Assembly: GCF_003023845.1 (NCBI RefSeq)
Contig: NZ_PYFT01000002.1
Location: 145,527 to 209,526 of the forward strand
Direction of reading: 5' to 3'
From: Adhaeribacter arboris
GTDB taxonomy: Bacteria > Bacteroidota > Bacteroidia > Cytophagales > Hymenobacteraceae
DNA: 64,000 nt
This document shows, piece after piece, positions 35,723 to 44,600 of the stretch. Made by a program: the position numbers and the translations under genes. The notes below the pieces were generated by a model, which was not told the DNA's origin, did not search any database, and worked only from the letters and a program-made list of their open reading frames with translations. How positions within the stretch are numbered: the first letter of the stretch is position 1; every line of letters begins with the position of its first letter.

Positions 35723-36550
35723 ATTCCCTTTAAACATAGTCTCATCTATTTCATAATCTCTACTTATAAATCTCCAATGCCTGTAGGGACCATTCCAGGT
35801 ATCACTATCAGAATCTCTTCCTGTTGAAATCCCAATATTAAATCTGGGTTTAATTTGGCAGATGCGATTGTAGATGTGTTTATATAATTTTTCCTTTGCA
35901 ATAGTTCTTTTTCCTCTTCTATGTTTTCCCGGAGGTATCTCTTTATGTTTATCATTTAAACGAAAAACCATTGCGCCCAATAAAATGTCCAGACATTGCA
36001 TTATTACATGTTTCTTAGAATCAACTTCAGAGATATAATCTCTCTTAATTATGATATTTTTTTCTTTAAAAGAAGGCGTATCCTGAAGCTGATGTACATA
36101 ATTCTTAAAAATATCACACTTCTCCTTAGTCTCTGGAAGAAGATCAAAATAAAGCCTTAAGTAGATTGGGCCATCTTTATCGTTGCAATATTGCAATCCA
36201 AAAGAATGTTTTATTAATTGATAATAGAGAATAAAGAATTCGTCTTCTTTGTGTTGATCTGTTAACCCAACTGGGGAATAACCATTTTGGGTGAATAAGA
36301 TCCGGATCTTGACTTTATTTTTTACAATAAGGTCAAAGAACTTATCCATTACGGCTAGGTATTTACTTAAATAATTTTCAGTGACTTTTTGCCATTTTAG
36401 CTCGTTGAAAAGATTATTCTCCTGGAACACCATCCTAAGAGTATGTTCAATATCTTCTTTATCTGGACCCTTAACTAAAGCAGCTCCATAAAAGTTTGAA
36501 AAATGCTTTCCTTTCTTATCTGATTCATCACAATAAATATGATACTCCAT
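35705..36550 (-). CDS. DUF3800 protein
   Basis: 281 residues. The DUF3800 signature is the N-terminal YHIYCDESDKKGKHFSNFYG, where the Asp/Glu pair and the following strand resemble an RNase H-like fold; further acidic residues occur in LRLYFDLLPETKEK and VIMQCLDILLGAM. Members often sit near phage-defence or mobile genes and next to structured RNAs; a nuclease activity is suspected from the fold but not established here. The gene lies 105 bp downstream of a serine recombinase on the same strand and its 3' end overlaps the convergent small RNA. Confidence 0.8.
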   Translation of the reverse strand: MEYHIYCDESDKKGKHFSNFYGAALVKGPDKEDIEHTLRMVFQENNLFNELKWQKVTENYLSKYLAVMDKFFDLIVKNKVKIRILFTQNGYSPVGLTDQHKEDEFFILYYQLIKHSFGLQYCNDKDGPIYLRLYFDLLPETKEKCDIFKNYVHQLQDTPSFKEKNIIIKRDYISEVDSKKHVIMQCLDILLGAMVFRLNDKHKEIPPGKHRRGKRTIAKEKLYKHIYNRICQIKPRFNIGISTGRDSDSDTWNGPYRHWRFISRDYEIDETMFKGNKKNKL

Positions 36551-36655
36551 CTATAACTCTTGATTTCTACGCGCAGTTAAAACTATATAAAGATACTATT
36601 TCTTATTTATAGGCCAGTTATCTTATATATTAAAGCATGACTAATATTAAGATGG

Positions 36656-37320
36656 TTAAACTTTTAAGCGTTCAAATATCCGTTGTACTTGAATTGCCTG
36701 AAATCTGCCACCACGACTAGCTCTGAAGCCAGCTTCATTAAGCTTTTCAGCAATAGCTACCCAATTTAGTCCCTGTGCCCGGTAGAGATTCACCATGGCA
36801 GCGGCCCGCTTGTTGTTTTCGTTAGTCACTGCTTTTTGTCGCATCACCTGAGCACCGGCTACCCGGTTCTGGTAGGTTAGGTTTTCCGGCTTACCTAATT
36901 TTACACCCTGAGCAATCTTAACTTGGAGAGCTGCTTTGGTCCGGCTACTGATGAGCTCCCGTTCGTGTTGGGCTAACACCGCAAATATTCCAATAGTTAA
37001 AGTATTGGCATCCGGCATATCAGCACAGACAAAATCAACCCCGCTATCCTTCAAGGTAAAAATAAAAGAAGCGTTACGGCTAAGTCGATCCAGTTTGGCA
37101 ATAACTAAAGTGTCTTTAATTTCCGGGCCTGCTCAATGGCGGCGATCAGCTGAGGCCGGTTGTTCTTTTTCCCGCTCTCTACTTCGATGTATTCACTGGT
37201 AATCTTCTCTCCTTTCAGGAAAGCAGCAACAGCATACTGCTGAGCTTCCAAGCCCAATCCACTTGCCCCTTGCTTAGCAGTACTAACCCGGTAATAGGCT
37301 ATATATTTTTTATTACCCAT
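36656..37320 (-). pseudogene. Serine recombinase, frameshifted (copy A)
   Basis: Reads KKYIAYYRVSTAKQGASGLG with nucleophile Ser, then the frame breaks near 37110 at ARKLKTL and resumes as VIAKLDRLSRNASFIFTLKD in the next frame. Restoring one A in the run before TTAAAG repairs it. Then DANTLTIGIFAVLAQHEREL and a C-terminal helix-turn-helix follow. The repaired protein (~221 residues) closely matches the intact recombinase at 37632, but codons differ a lot, so the two copies diverged long ago under selection. The break is therefore recent or a base-call error. Its start overlaps the 68-residue gene by 8 bp. Confidence 0.85.
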
Positions 37321-37519
37321 AGTTTTCTGATTGCAAGTATTGAATTATCCCATCTAGCTTATAAAGCAGTTCCTGGGTAGTGATACTAATAACCCCTTGT
37401 TGCTTTTCTGCTTCCAACTTCCCGAGCAAACAATAATGAAGGTGTTTAATTTCTGCTAAATCCAGAGATGCATTAAATTTGATATCCTTGTCGCCTGGTT
37501 GGATGTAGTAGAAATTCAT
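37313..37519 (-). CDS. 68-residue protein coupled to recombinase copy A
   Basis: MNFYYIQPGDKDIKFNASLD opens a small acidic protein with two predicted helices (DLAEIKHLHYCLLGKLEAEK and TQELLYKLDGIIQYLQSE). Its end overlaps the start of recombinase copy A by 8 bp, which implies translational coupling. No homologous gene accompanies the second recombinase. It might be a directionality factor or regulator, but nothing in the sequence proves this. Confidence 0.6.
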   Translation of the reverse strand: MNFYYIQPGDKDIKFNASLDLAEIKHLHYCLLGKLEAEKQQGVISITTQELLYKLDGIIQYLQSENYG

Positions 37520-37563
37520 AAGATCCGGAATATATATAGGATAAAAGTACGCTATTTAACTCA

Positions 37564-37601
37564 TTTTACAAATCATAAACGCTCGTTTATGATTTGTAAA
37601 A
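37564..37601. repeat. Perfect 17-bp-arm palindrome between divergent recombinases
   Basis: TTTTACAAATCATAAAC and its exact complement at 37585-37601 with a 4-nt centre GCTC. It sits between the 68-residue gene and the recombinase at 37632, 30 bp before the latter's start. It fits a crossover site or an operator for the two divergent recombinase transcripts. A diverged relative is at 35467-35504. Confidence 0.8.
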
Positions 37602-37631
37602 CTAGTAATTTCTCCTTATTTTTAGTTCAAG

Positions 37632-38297
37632 ATGGAGAAAAAGTATGTTGCTTATTACCGGGTAAGTACTGCCAAGCAAGGAGCCTCGGGATTAGGCCTG
37701 GAGGCGCAACAATACGCCGTGGCTAGTTTCTTGAAAGGACAAAAGATTACCAGTGAATACGTCGAAGTAGAAAGTGGTAAGAAAAACAACCGGCCGCAAC
37801 TGATCGCGGCCATTGAACAGGCCCGAAAAATTAAAGCTACTTTAGTTATTGCCAAACTGGATCGGCTCAGCCGGAACGCTTCTTTCATTTTTACTTTGAA
37901 GGATAGCGGGGTTGATTTCGTTTGTGCCGATATGCCCGATGCGAATACTTTAACGATTGGCATCTTCGCGGTACTGGCCCAGCACGAACGGGAGTTGATC
38001 AGCAGCCGAACCAAGGCCGCACTCCAAGCGAAGATTGCCCAGGGTGCCAAATTAGGGAAACCGGAAAACTTAACCTATCAGGATCGGGTTGCTGGCGCTC
38101 GGGCATTAAAAGAGAAAGCAAGTACGAACCATAATAATAAAAGAGCGGCCGCCATGATCGAGCTTTACCGTTCCAAAGGTTTGAGTTGGCTGGCCATTGC
38201 TGGTAAATTAAATGAAGCTGGCTTCCGAGCTAGCCGGGGTGGGGAGTTTCAGGCGGTCCAGGTGCAAAGAATTTATCAACGTATAGTTACCATCTAG
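37632..38297 (+). CDS. Serine recombinase (copy B, intact)
   Basis: 221-residue small serine recombinase. EKKYVAYYRVSTAKQGASGL holds the nucleophile Ser, LVIAKLDRLSRNASFIFTLK the conserved Arg/Asp motif, FAVLAQHERELISSRTKAAL the E-helix. A C-terminal helix-turn-helix (GLSWLAIAGKLNEAGFRASR) binds DNA. It is the closest relative of the broken copy at 36656-37320 and is transcribed away from it across the perfect palindrome. It could act on the 38-bp sites that bracket the DUF3800 module. The DsbD-like gene follows 40 bp later on the same strand but need not be functionally related. Confidence 0.92.
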   Translation: MEKKYVAYYRVSTAKQGASGLGLEAQQYAVASFLKGQKITSEYVEVESGKKNNRPQLIAAIEQARKIKATLVIAKLDRLSRNASFIFTLKDSGVDFVCADMPDANTLTIGIFAVLAQHERELISSRTKAALQAKIAQGAKLGKPENLTYQDRVAGARALKEKASTNHNNKRAAAMIELYRSKGLSWLAIAGKLNEAGFRASRGGEFQAVQVQRIYQRIVTI

Positions 38298-38337
38298 CCG
38301 GTCAAAATAGCCGGTTGGTATATAAACAAGGAATCTA

Positions 38338-38784
38338 ATGAAAAACCTAATTGTAATTATAAGTGCGCTTTTTATTGGCGCTACTACTTCTGGCCAAATA
38401 CTAAAGCCGGTAACATGGTCTTATGCCGGAAAAAAAACGGCAAATAAGGAAGGTATTATTTATATGAAAGCCATCATTGAGCCGGGATGGCATATCTATT
38501 CCCAACAGGTGGCAAAAGGAGGGCCGGTAAAAACTGGTTTTACTTTCAATCCTTCCAAAGCATATAAGTTGGTGGGTAGTCCCCAAGAACCAAAACCAGT
38601 CACTACGTTTGAAAAAGTATTCAACATGCAAGTCAGCTATTTTTCTAACTCGGTTATATTCCAGCAAAAGGTTCAATTTACGAATTCTCCGGTAGTAGTT
38701 ACAGGTAGTATCGAATACATGGCGTGCAACGACCAGAAATGTTTGACTCCGGAAGAGGTAGATTTTAGTATCCCCCTTAAATAG
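38338..38784 (+). CDS. DsbD N-terminal-like periplasmic protein
   Basis: 148 residues with a signal peptide (MKNLIVIISALFIGATTSGQ). The rest matches the immunoglobulin-like N-terminal domain of the disulfide reductase DsbD: the EPGWHIYSQQV motif near residue 47 and a terminal CNDQKCLTPEEVDF with a C-x4-C pair. In DsbD this domain passes electrons to periplasmic partners. Here it is a stand-alone domain without the membrane or thioredoxin parts, as often found in Bacteroidota next to a thiol-redox gene; no such neighbour is present. Confidence 0.82.
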   Translation: MKNLIVIISALFIGATTSGQILKPVTWSYAGKKTANKEGIIYMKAIIEPGWHIYSQQVAKGGPVKTGFTFNPSKAYKLVGSPQEPKPVTTFEKVFNMQVSYFSNSVIFQQKVQFTNSPVVVTGSIEYMACNDQKCLTPEEVDFSIPLK

Positions 38785-38845
38785 GGCTATTCTTCAAATT
38801 TTCACAACGCATGAAGTTATAAAGGATAAAGAATAGTGATATAAA

Positions 38846-38877
38846 GTTGTCAATTCGACAACTCGTTGTTATCTTTG
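38846..38877 (+). promoter_or_regulatory. higBA promoter with overlapping operator
   Basis: TTG at 38847-38849 and TATCTTTG at 38870-38877, 20 nt apart, match the Bacteroidota promoter. The inverted repeat GTTGTC-AATTC-GACAAC (38846-38862) covers the -33 element, the expected place for autorepression by the antitoxin. Confidence 0.65.
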
Positions 38878-38910
38878 TCGTATACCGCCAGTAATACCAT
38901 AGAAGCATCA

Positions 38911-39204
38911 ATGAATGTTATTAGTTATCCAACCATTAAGGCCTACTTTGAACAACACGCTGCTGCTAAAGCTTATTTGTTAGATTGGTATTATACCACT
39001 AAAAAAGCCACTTGGAACAATGTAAATGAAATGCGGGCAGATTTCCCTAGTGCAGAAATGGTGGTAGATAGCAAAGTTGTTTTCAATATAAAGGCTAATG
39101 ATTTTCGCCTAGTTGCTATTGTGTTTTTCCGAGTTAAAAGAGTTCAGGTAATATGGATTGGAACTCACGCGGAGTATGATAAAATAAAAATAAAAGACCT
39201 TTAA
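38911..39204 (+). CDS. higB: HigB-family toxin
   Basis: 97 residues from the ATG at 38911, chosen because the protein then starts MNVISYPTIKAYFEQHAAAK like family members; the frame is open further upstream, across the promoter. The HigB signature includes LLDWYYTTKKATWNNVNEM and VFNIKANDFRLVAIVFFRVK, ending with WIGTHAEYDKI. HigB enzymes are ribosome-dependent mRNA interferases. The antitoxin gene follows within 60 bp, in the toxin-first order typical of higBA. Confidence 0.9.
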   Translation: MNVISYPTIKAYFEQHAAAKAYLLDWYYTTKKATWNNVNEMRADFPSAEMVVDSKVVFNIKANDFRLVAIVFFRVKRVQVIWIGTHAEYDKIKIKDL

Positions 39205-39259
39205 AAAAGGTTTTTAGAGTACTAAATTGACTTTACAACATCTTAACGCCCTTTTAGAG

Positions 39260-39634
39260 ATGGAAACAAAATTAATTCACAACGAAGCGGAATATCAGGC
39301 AGCATTGAAAAGAATCCGGGAACTGGGAGAGCCGGAGAAAGGAAGCCCGGAAGATGAAGAAGCAGAAATTTTAACCATGCTGCTGGTTAAATTCGAAGAA
39401 GAAAATTATCCGGCAGAAGAACTTGATCCTATTGAGTACCTGAAAACCAGAATGGAAGTTTTAGGGTTAGCGCAAAACGACTTAGTGCCCTACTTTGGAA
39501 ACAAAGGAAACGTTTCCAAGGTGTTAAACCGCAAACGCCCCTTAAGTCTGCAAAACATCAGAGCCTTAAAAAAAGGGCTAGGATTGTCTGCTGATGTTCT
39601 AATATCTGGTTCTGATTATGCGATGTCAGCCTAG
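39260..39634 (+). CDS. higA: HigA-family antitoxin
   Basis: 124 residues from the ATG at 39260 (an in-frame TTG at 39227 would add 11). The acidic N-terminal half (EAEYQAALKRIRELGEPEKG) is the toxin-binding part; the C-terminal half is a helix-turn-helix (VLGLAQNDLVPYFGNKGNVS, then KVLNRKRPLSLQNIRALKKG). It should neutralise HigB and repress the operon through the inverted repeat at 38846-38862. A terminator follows. Confidence 0.9.
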   Translation: METKLIHNEAEYQAALKRIRELGEPEKGSPEDEEAEILTMLLVKFEEENYPAEELDPIEYLKTRMEVLGLAQNDLVPYFGNKGNVSKVLNRKRPLSLQNIRALKKGLGLSADVLISGSDYAMSA

Positions 39635-39654
39635 TGTGACCTAAATTGATCTCC

Positions 39655-39685
39655 AAGCCTCTTAGAAATAAGGGGCTTTTTATTA
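39655..39685 (+). terminator. Terminator after higBA
   Basis: AAGCCTCTT (39655-39663) pairs with AAGGGGCTT (39670-39678) over a 6-nt loop, followed by TTTATTATTT. Confidence 0.75.
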
Positions 39686-39721
39686 TTTATCTTTTTTAGA
39701 TAAAGCCCCATTCTTCAAACT

Positions 39722-39760
<39 letters not shown>

Positions 39761-39831
39761 GTCTTATGACACACAAATCCAACAAAAAAGACCTGGCAGA
39801 ACCAAGCCTTTCTCTATATCATTTTTCCGTC

Positions 39832-41507
39832 GTGGCTGTTGCACAACTACCTGATTAATGGTAGCCGTTAAAGAAGGTTACCAATTAATCTTTGATGTTA
39901 TGCAAGGCAAGAAGGTATTTGCCGAGGAGAAGGTGCTGCTCTTCTCCCTCTCGGCGCACGTGCCGGAACACAACTTTTACCGACGGTTGAAACAAGAGGT
40001 GGATCTGGATTTTCTCTACGAACTTACCCAGCCCTATTTCGGGCGTTGTGGCCAACAGTCGATTGACCCGGTAGTTTTCTTTAAGCTCTGCTTAGTGGGT
40101 TACCTGGAGAATATTGTCTCGGACCGCCAGCTTATCGAACATTGCAGCCTGCGACTGGACCTGCTTTACTTTCTGGACTATCACTTAGACGAGCCCTTGC
40201 CCTGGCACTCCCCGGTGAGTCGTGCCCGTCAGCTCTATCCCGAGGCCCTGTTTGAATCGTTGTTTGATAAAGTTTTTCGCTTGTGTGTCGAGAAAGGCAT
40301 GGTAGTCGGTCGTAGGCAGGCCATCGACTCGGCACCGGTCAAGGCTAATGCTTCCATGGACAGCCTGCTTCTAAAGCAACCGGCTGGGTCTGCGAAAATG
40401 TATGTGAATCAGATAACTATAGAGAATAGTTCAGCCGCCGAAGAGTCAAATAGAAATAAAAACAGCAAACCAGAGCAATTTATTTCTGCTCCCGAGCATC
40501 AATTAAGAAAGCTGAAAAAGCACCAAGATCAGCTAAAAGAATCTCCTAAAGGTTTGGGAGGCAATTACGAGAAGGCCCGGCTGGTAAGTAATAAAACTCA
40601 CTATAGTCCTACTGATGGGGATGCCCGTATATCGGTCAAACCAGGTAAGGCTAGAAAGCTCAATTATCATTGCAGTCTGGCGGTAGATACAGCCAAAGGC
40701 GTCATCAGCCATGTGCAGGCCGACTTGGCGGATGGTAGAGATAGCCAGTATCTGCCCGCTATTACCTTGAAATTGCAGCGGCGGTTACTAGACAATGAGC
40801 TGCTTCTACAGGAGTTGTTGGCCGATAGTGGGTATTCTAATGGAAGCAACTACTCCTTTTTAGAGCAAAGAAAGATAATCGGCTGGATACCCGTGTTTGG
40901 CCAGTACAAACCGGAAATTGAAGGCTTCCCTTACAATCAACAGCAGGACCAGTTCACCTGTCCGGCCGGTAAAATACTCTCCTTTAAAACCGTTGACACC
41001 AATGCGGAGGGAGGATTACTAAAAATCTACCGGGCTACCTACCAGGACTGCAAACAGTGTCCTTTGAAATCCTCTTGTGTTCCTAAAAGCCCATGCCGAC
41101 AAATTACCCGCACCGCTTACGACCCAGAGTATCGGCGGGCACAGGCAAGGCAGCAAAGCAGAAAGGGGAAGCGGATGAAGCGGCTTCGGCAAAGCACCGT
41201 GGAGCCCGTCTTCGGCAGCTTAATTCATTATTATGGGCTACGGCAAATAGGGGTGCGAGGCAAAGCCGGGGCGCACAAGGTGATGTTACTGGCCGCTACT
41301 GCCTTCAACCTGAAAAAATATATGAAGTTCAAGCCAGTGAAAGTAGTAAGCCAAGCCCTTGCACTGGTTAAAGAGCAGCAAAATGTCTTTGCTAGCTATT
41401 TTATCGCTTTTACTACCCTCTTTACAACCAGGAAAGTACTCCCGGGGTGGCAATAAGTTCAGACCGTGAAATCAGTCAGGCTTAAAACAAAGTTGTGCAA
41501 CAGCCAC
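39832..41507 (+). mobile_element. IS1182-family insertion sequence, copy 2
   Basis: 1676 bp between perfect 16-bp inverted repeats GTGGCTGTTGCACAAC at 39832-39847 and 41492-41507. One intact transposase on the plus strand. This copy, or one almost identical to it, is the parent of the MITE at 31987. Confidence 0.9.
39900..41456 (+). CDS. IS1182-family transposase
   Basis: 518 residues from the ATG at 39900 (MQGKKVFAEEKVLLFSLSAH), which aligns with the start of copy 1; an ATG at 39858 is also in frame. It has the same DUF772-type N-terminal part, DDE residues (AIDSAPVKANASM, LLADSGYSNGSNY, QSTVEPVFGSLIHYYGL) and Cys cluster as copy 1. The C-terminus is longer, ending TTRKVLPGWQ. The frame is intact, so this copy could be active and mobilise the MITE. 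Confidence 0.92.
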   Translation: MQGKKVFAEEKVLLFSLSAHVPEHNFYRRLKQEVDLDFLYELTQPYFGRCGQQSIDPVVFFKLCLVGYLENIVSDRQLIEHCSLRLDLLYFLDYHLDEPLPWHSPVSRARQLYPEALFESLFDKVFRLCVEKGMVVGRRQAIDSAPVKANASMDSLLLKQPAGSAKMYVNQITIENSSAAEESNRNKNSKPEQFISAPEHQLRKLKKHQDQLKESPKGLGGNYEKARLVSNKTHYSPTDGDARISVKPGKARKLNYHCSLAVDTAKGVISHVQADLADGRDSQYLPAITLKLQRRLLDNELLLQELLADSGYSNGSNYSFLEQRKIIGWIPVFGQYKPEIEGFPYNQQQDQFTCPAGKILSFKTVDTNAEGGLLKIYRATYQDCKQCPLKSSCVPKSPCRQITRTAYDPEYRRAQARQQSRKGKRMKRLRQSTVEPVFGSLIHYYGLRQIGVRGKAGAHKVMLLAATAFNLKKYMKFKPVKVVSQALALVKEQQNVFASYFIAFTTLFTTRKVLPGWQ

Positions 41508-41562
41508 CGTCCTTTTACGAGACAAAGTTTGTCATGACTCATCCTGAAAAACGTCGACCTAT
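41508..41562. repeat. Repeat flanking IS1182 copy 2
   Basis: The 55 bp outside the IS share CGTC-TTT-GAGAC, then TCCTGAAAAA at 34 nt from the IS end, then GACCTAT, with the flank of copy 1 at 6263-6318. Confidence 0.55.
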
Positions 41563-41603
41563 GACCAAGATAGTCTGGACATACCCAAATAAATTCTATA
41601 AAC

Positions 41604-44600
41604 TTAATTTATACTGGTAATTGGAATTTGGACAGTTATCTGGGTACCTTTACCGCCGGCGGGAGTGTTTATGGCAAAGGTACCATTCAATAGTTTTATC
41701 CGATCCTGAATAGTACGAAGCCCAATACCACTCTTTTTACCAGGTTCTGGGTTTATTCCTTTGCCATTATCGCGTACTTTCAGGATTAATTCGCCCTCTT
41801 CCTGCATTAGCAGAATATCAACACTAGTCGCCTCGGCGTGTTTGGTTACGTTGGTTAGCAATTCCTGGCAGATGCGGTACATAGCCAGTTCCAGGTAAGA
41901 TTCCAGCGGGTATTCCATTTCCTCCGCATCGCAATTTACCTCGATTGAACTCTGTCTGTATTGTTTGCATAAATCCTCTACCGCTCTGGTCAAGCCGAAA
42001 TCCTTTAGTACAATTGGCACTAACTCGTGCGATACCCTCCTGGTTTCCTGAATAGCTTCATCCAGTAGTTTTTTGGTAATTTTTATTATATCGGATGACA
42101 CGTGCGGAGCCACCTGGTCCAGATTCAGTTTCGTGGCGTACAACAGCTGACCTACCCCGTTGTGTAAAGATTCGGAAATCCGGCTACGCTCTTCTTCCTG
42201 AGCAGCCAGAATACCCAGCAACAAGGCTTTTTGCTGATTCAGCCGCATCTGCAGGTTTTCTTCTTCCAGGCGTTTTACTTCCGAAATATCCAGATCAATG
42301 CCTAATACTTTAAGGGGTTCTCCTTGTTCGTTGCGCAGCACCACGGCTTTAATCCGGAAGGTAAGTACCTGGCCGCTTACCCGCAGGCGCAGCGTTTCCT
42401 CTAAGGGTTCATGTTTTTCCCGCAAATGATTTACCACCCGCTGCGCAATAGGTTGATCTTCTTCTATTACGTATTCCAGGTAGGTTTCCGGGTTTACCGG
42501 GCTGCCTACTGGCAGATTAAACAAGCGGTACATGCCTTCACTCCAGCCAAAGGTGCCGGCCGCAACATCGTACTCCCAACTACCTATGCGCGCTACTTCT
42601 TCGGATTGCTGCAACAGCATTAAGCTTTGTAATCGTACCGCTTCGGCTTTCTTAAAGGGAGTAATATCCTTCGTAGTAAGGATGACCCCATTGTGATGCT
42701 TTACTAAGGTAAGATAAAACCAGTTATCCGGAAACGGCTCATAAGAATAGTATTGCTCCTGCTCATAAGCCACGCCGCTTTCCACCACTTGTACCATCCG
42801 GTCAAAAACACCGGATAAAACAATCCCGGGGCTTTGCTGGCGCACACTTTTGCCCACTACCTCGCCTAATTGCTCTATGGCCTGGCGATTGTTCATTCGC
42901 CAGGTAAAGTCTATGATGGTGCCGGTGACATCCCGAACAGCATCAAAGACCTGAATGACATCCAGCGAACTGTCCATGACGGATTGCAGGAATTGCCGGC
43001 CCTGAATTATCTCCAGCTCCGCTTTTCGTATCTGGGTAATATCCCGGGCAATAGCCAATACTGTTTCCACTTTACCAGCAGCATTTTTTTCCGGCGAAAT
43101 ACGCGAATAAAAGTACCCCTCGCCGTCTGGGGTGGGTAAAGGATTAAAGTGTTCTACTGGTTTGCCGTCTTCAAATGCCTTCTGCAAGCTATCCATGTAA
43201 GGCAGGGCTATTTCCTCGGGCAGCCCCATGTCGCTAGGAGTTTTACCCAGTAAGTGCTCTATACTAAGGCCGGTTTTGCTCTCGTATTCGGGGTTGGCAA
43301 ATACCAGCTTGGAATCTTTATCCCATCGGGTTATCACATCCGGGGTATTTTCAACTAAAGTAAAATATTGGTCCCGGCTGGTTTTTAACTCTGCCGTGCG
43401 CTGCTGCACCTCGTCTTCCAGTTGGGTCCGGTACTTTTCTTCCGCCATGCGCAAGGCCTCTTCCACTTGCTTCTGCTCCGTCAGGTCCCGCATAATCTTT
43501 ACGAAGCCAATGGTGTTATCCTGTTCATCCCGCAACGGCCGGGTAATACCCGAAGCCCAGAACCGGGAACCATCTTGGCGCCGGTGCCAGCGCTCATCCT
43601 CCGCCCGTCCTTCTTTCTCCGCCGTCTGTGTTTCCCATTCCGGCGCTTTGTTTTCGCGGTCTTCCGGTACAAAAATAAGGTCGCCTGATTTTCCTATAAT
43701 CTCCGCTTCGGTATAACCCAGCAGTATTTGGGCCCCACTACTCCAACTAACTACCCGTCTCTGCGTATCGAGAGAAAGGATAGCGTAGTCCTTCGCACTC
43801 TCTATTATCAACCGTAAGCGTTGTTCCGACTGCAACAACGCTTTCTCGGCCTGTTTGCGGAGGGTTACATCAAAAAAGGTGATCACAATGCCGTTAATCC
43901 GGTCCTCAGTGGTACGGTAGGGTAATATCCGCATCATGAAAGCCCGTTGGTCCGTGGTGGTTACTTCCCGTTCCAGAAGGGTGAGCTTCTCCAGGACGGT
44001 TTCCACGTCCGCTAGTAAATGGTCATAATCCAGGCGGTGGGTAATATCCGAAATAGGTCGGCCGTAGTCCGAGGGGATTAAATTAAAAATTTGCCGCGCC
44101 GCTGGGGTGTATAACCTCGTGCAGAAAGCACGGTCCAGGAAAATGGTAGCGACTTCGGTCGAATTAATCAAATTTTGTAAATTGTTACTGGTAATAACGG
44201 TTTCCTCAATTTTTACCTTGAGTTCCTGGTTTACCGTGCGCAGCTCTTCGTTAATCGATTGCAATTCTTCCTTACTGGTTTCCAGCTCTTCCGCGGCCGA
44301 GCGCAACTCTTCGTTTATGGCCTGCAATTCCTCGTTCGAGGCTTTTAACTCCTCGGCCTGGTATTCGTACTGTTCCGCTGAAAGTCTTAACTGAGCTTTT
44401 ATCTGGATCAGCTCTTCTTCCAGTTGCCGGGCGATGGGCTCCTCGACAGTTGTAATTACTTTTTCATTGCTTGTTTCCTGCTCCGGTTCATTTGATTCAA
44501 AAATTACCAGGACGAACCCTTTCGCCGGATCGCCTTCTTTGGTAACCGGTTTTACCTGAATGTTTACCGACTGGCGTTCCCCATGCTGACCCCAGACTAT

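Noticed and set aside
37564..37601. Palindrome between recombinases as a terminator
   Set aside because: It lies between divergent starts, not after a gene, and has no T-run on either side.
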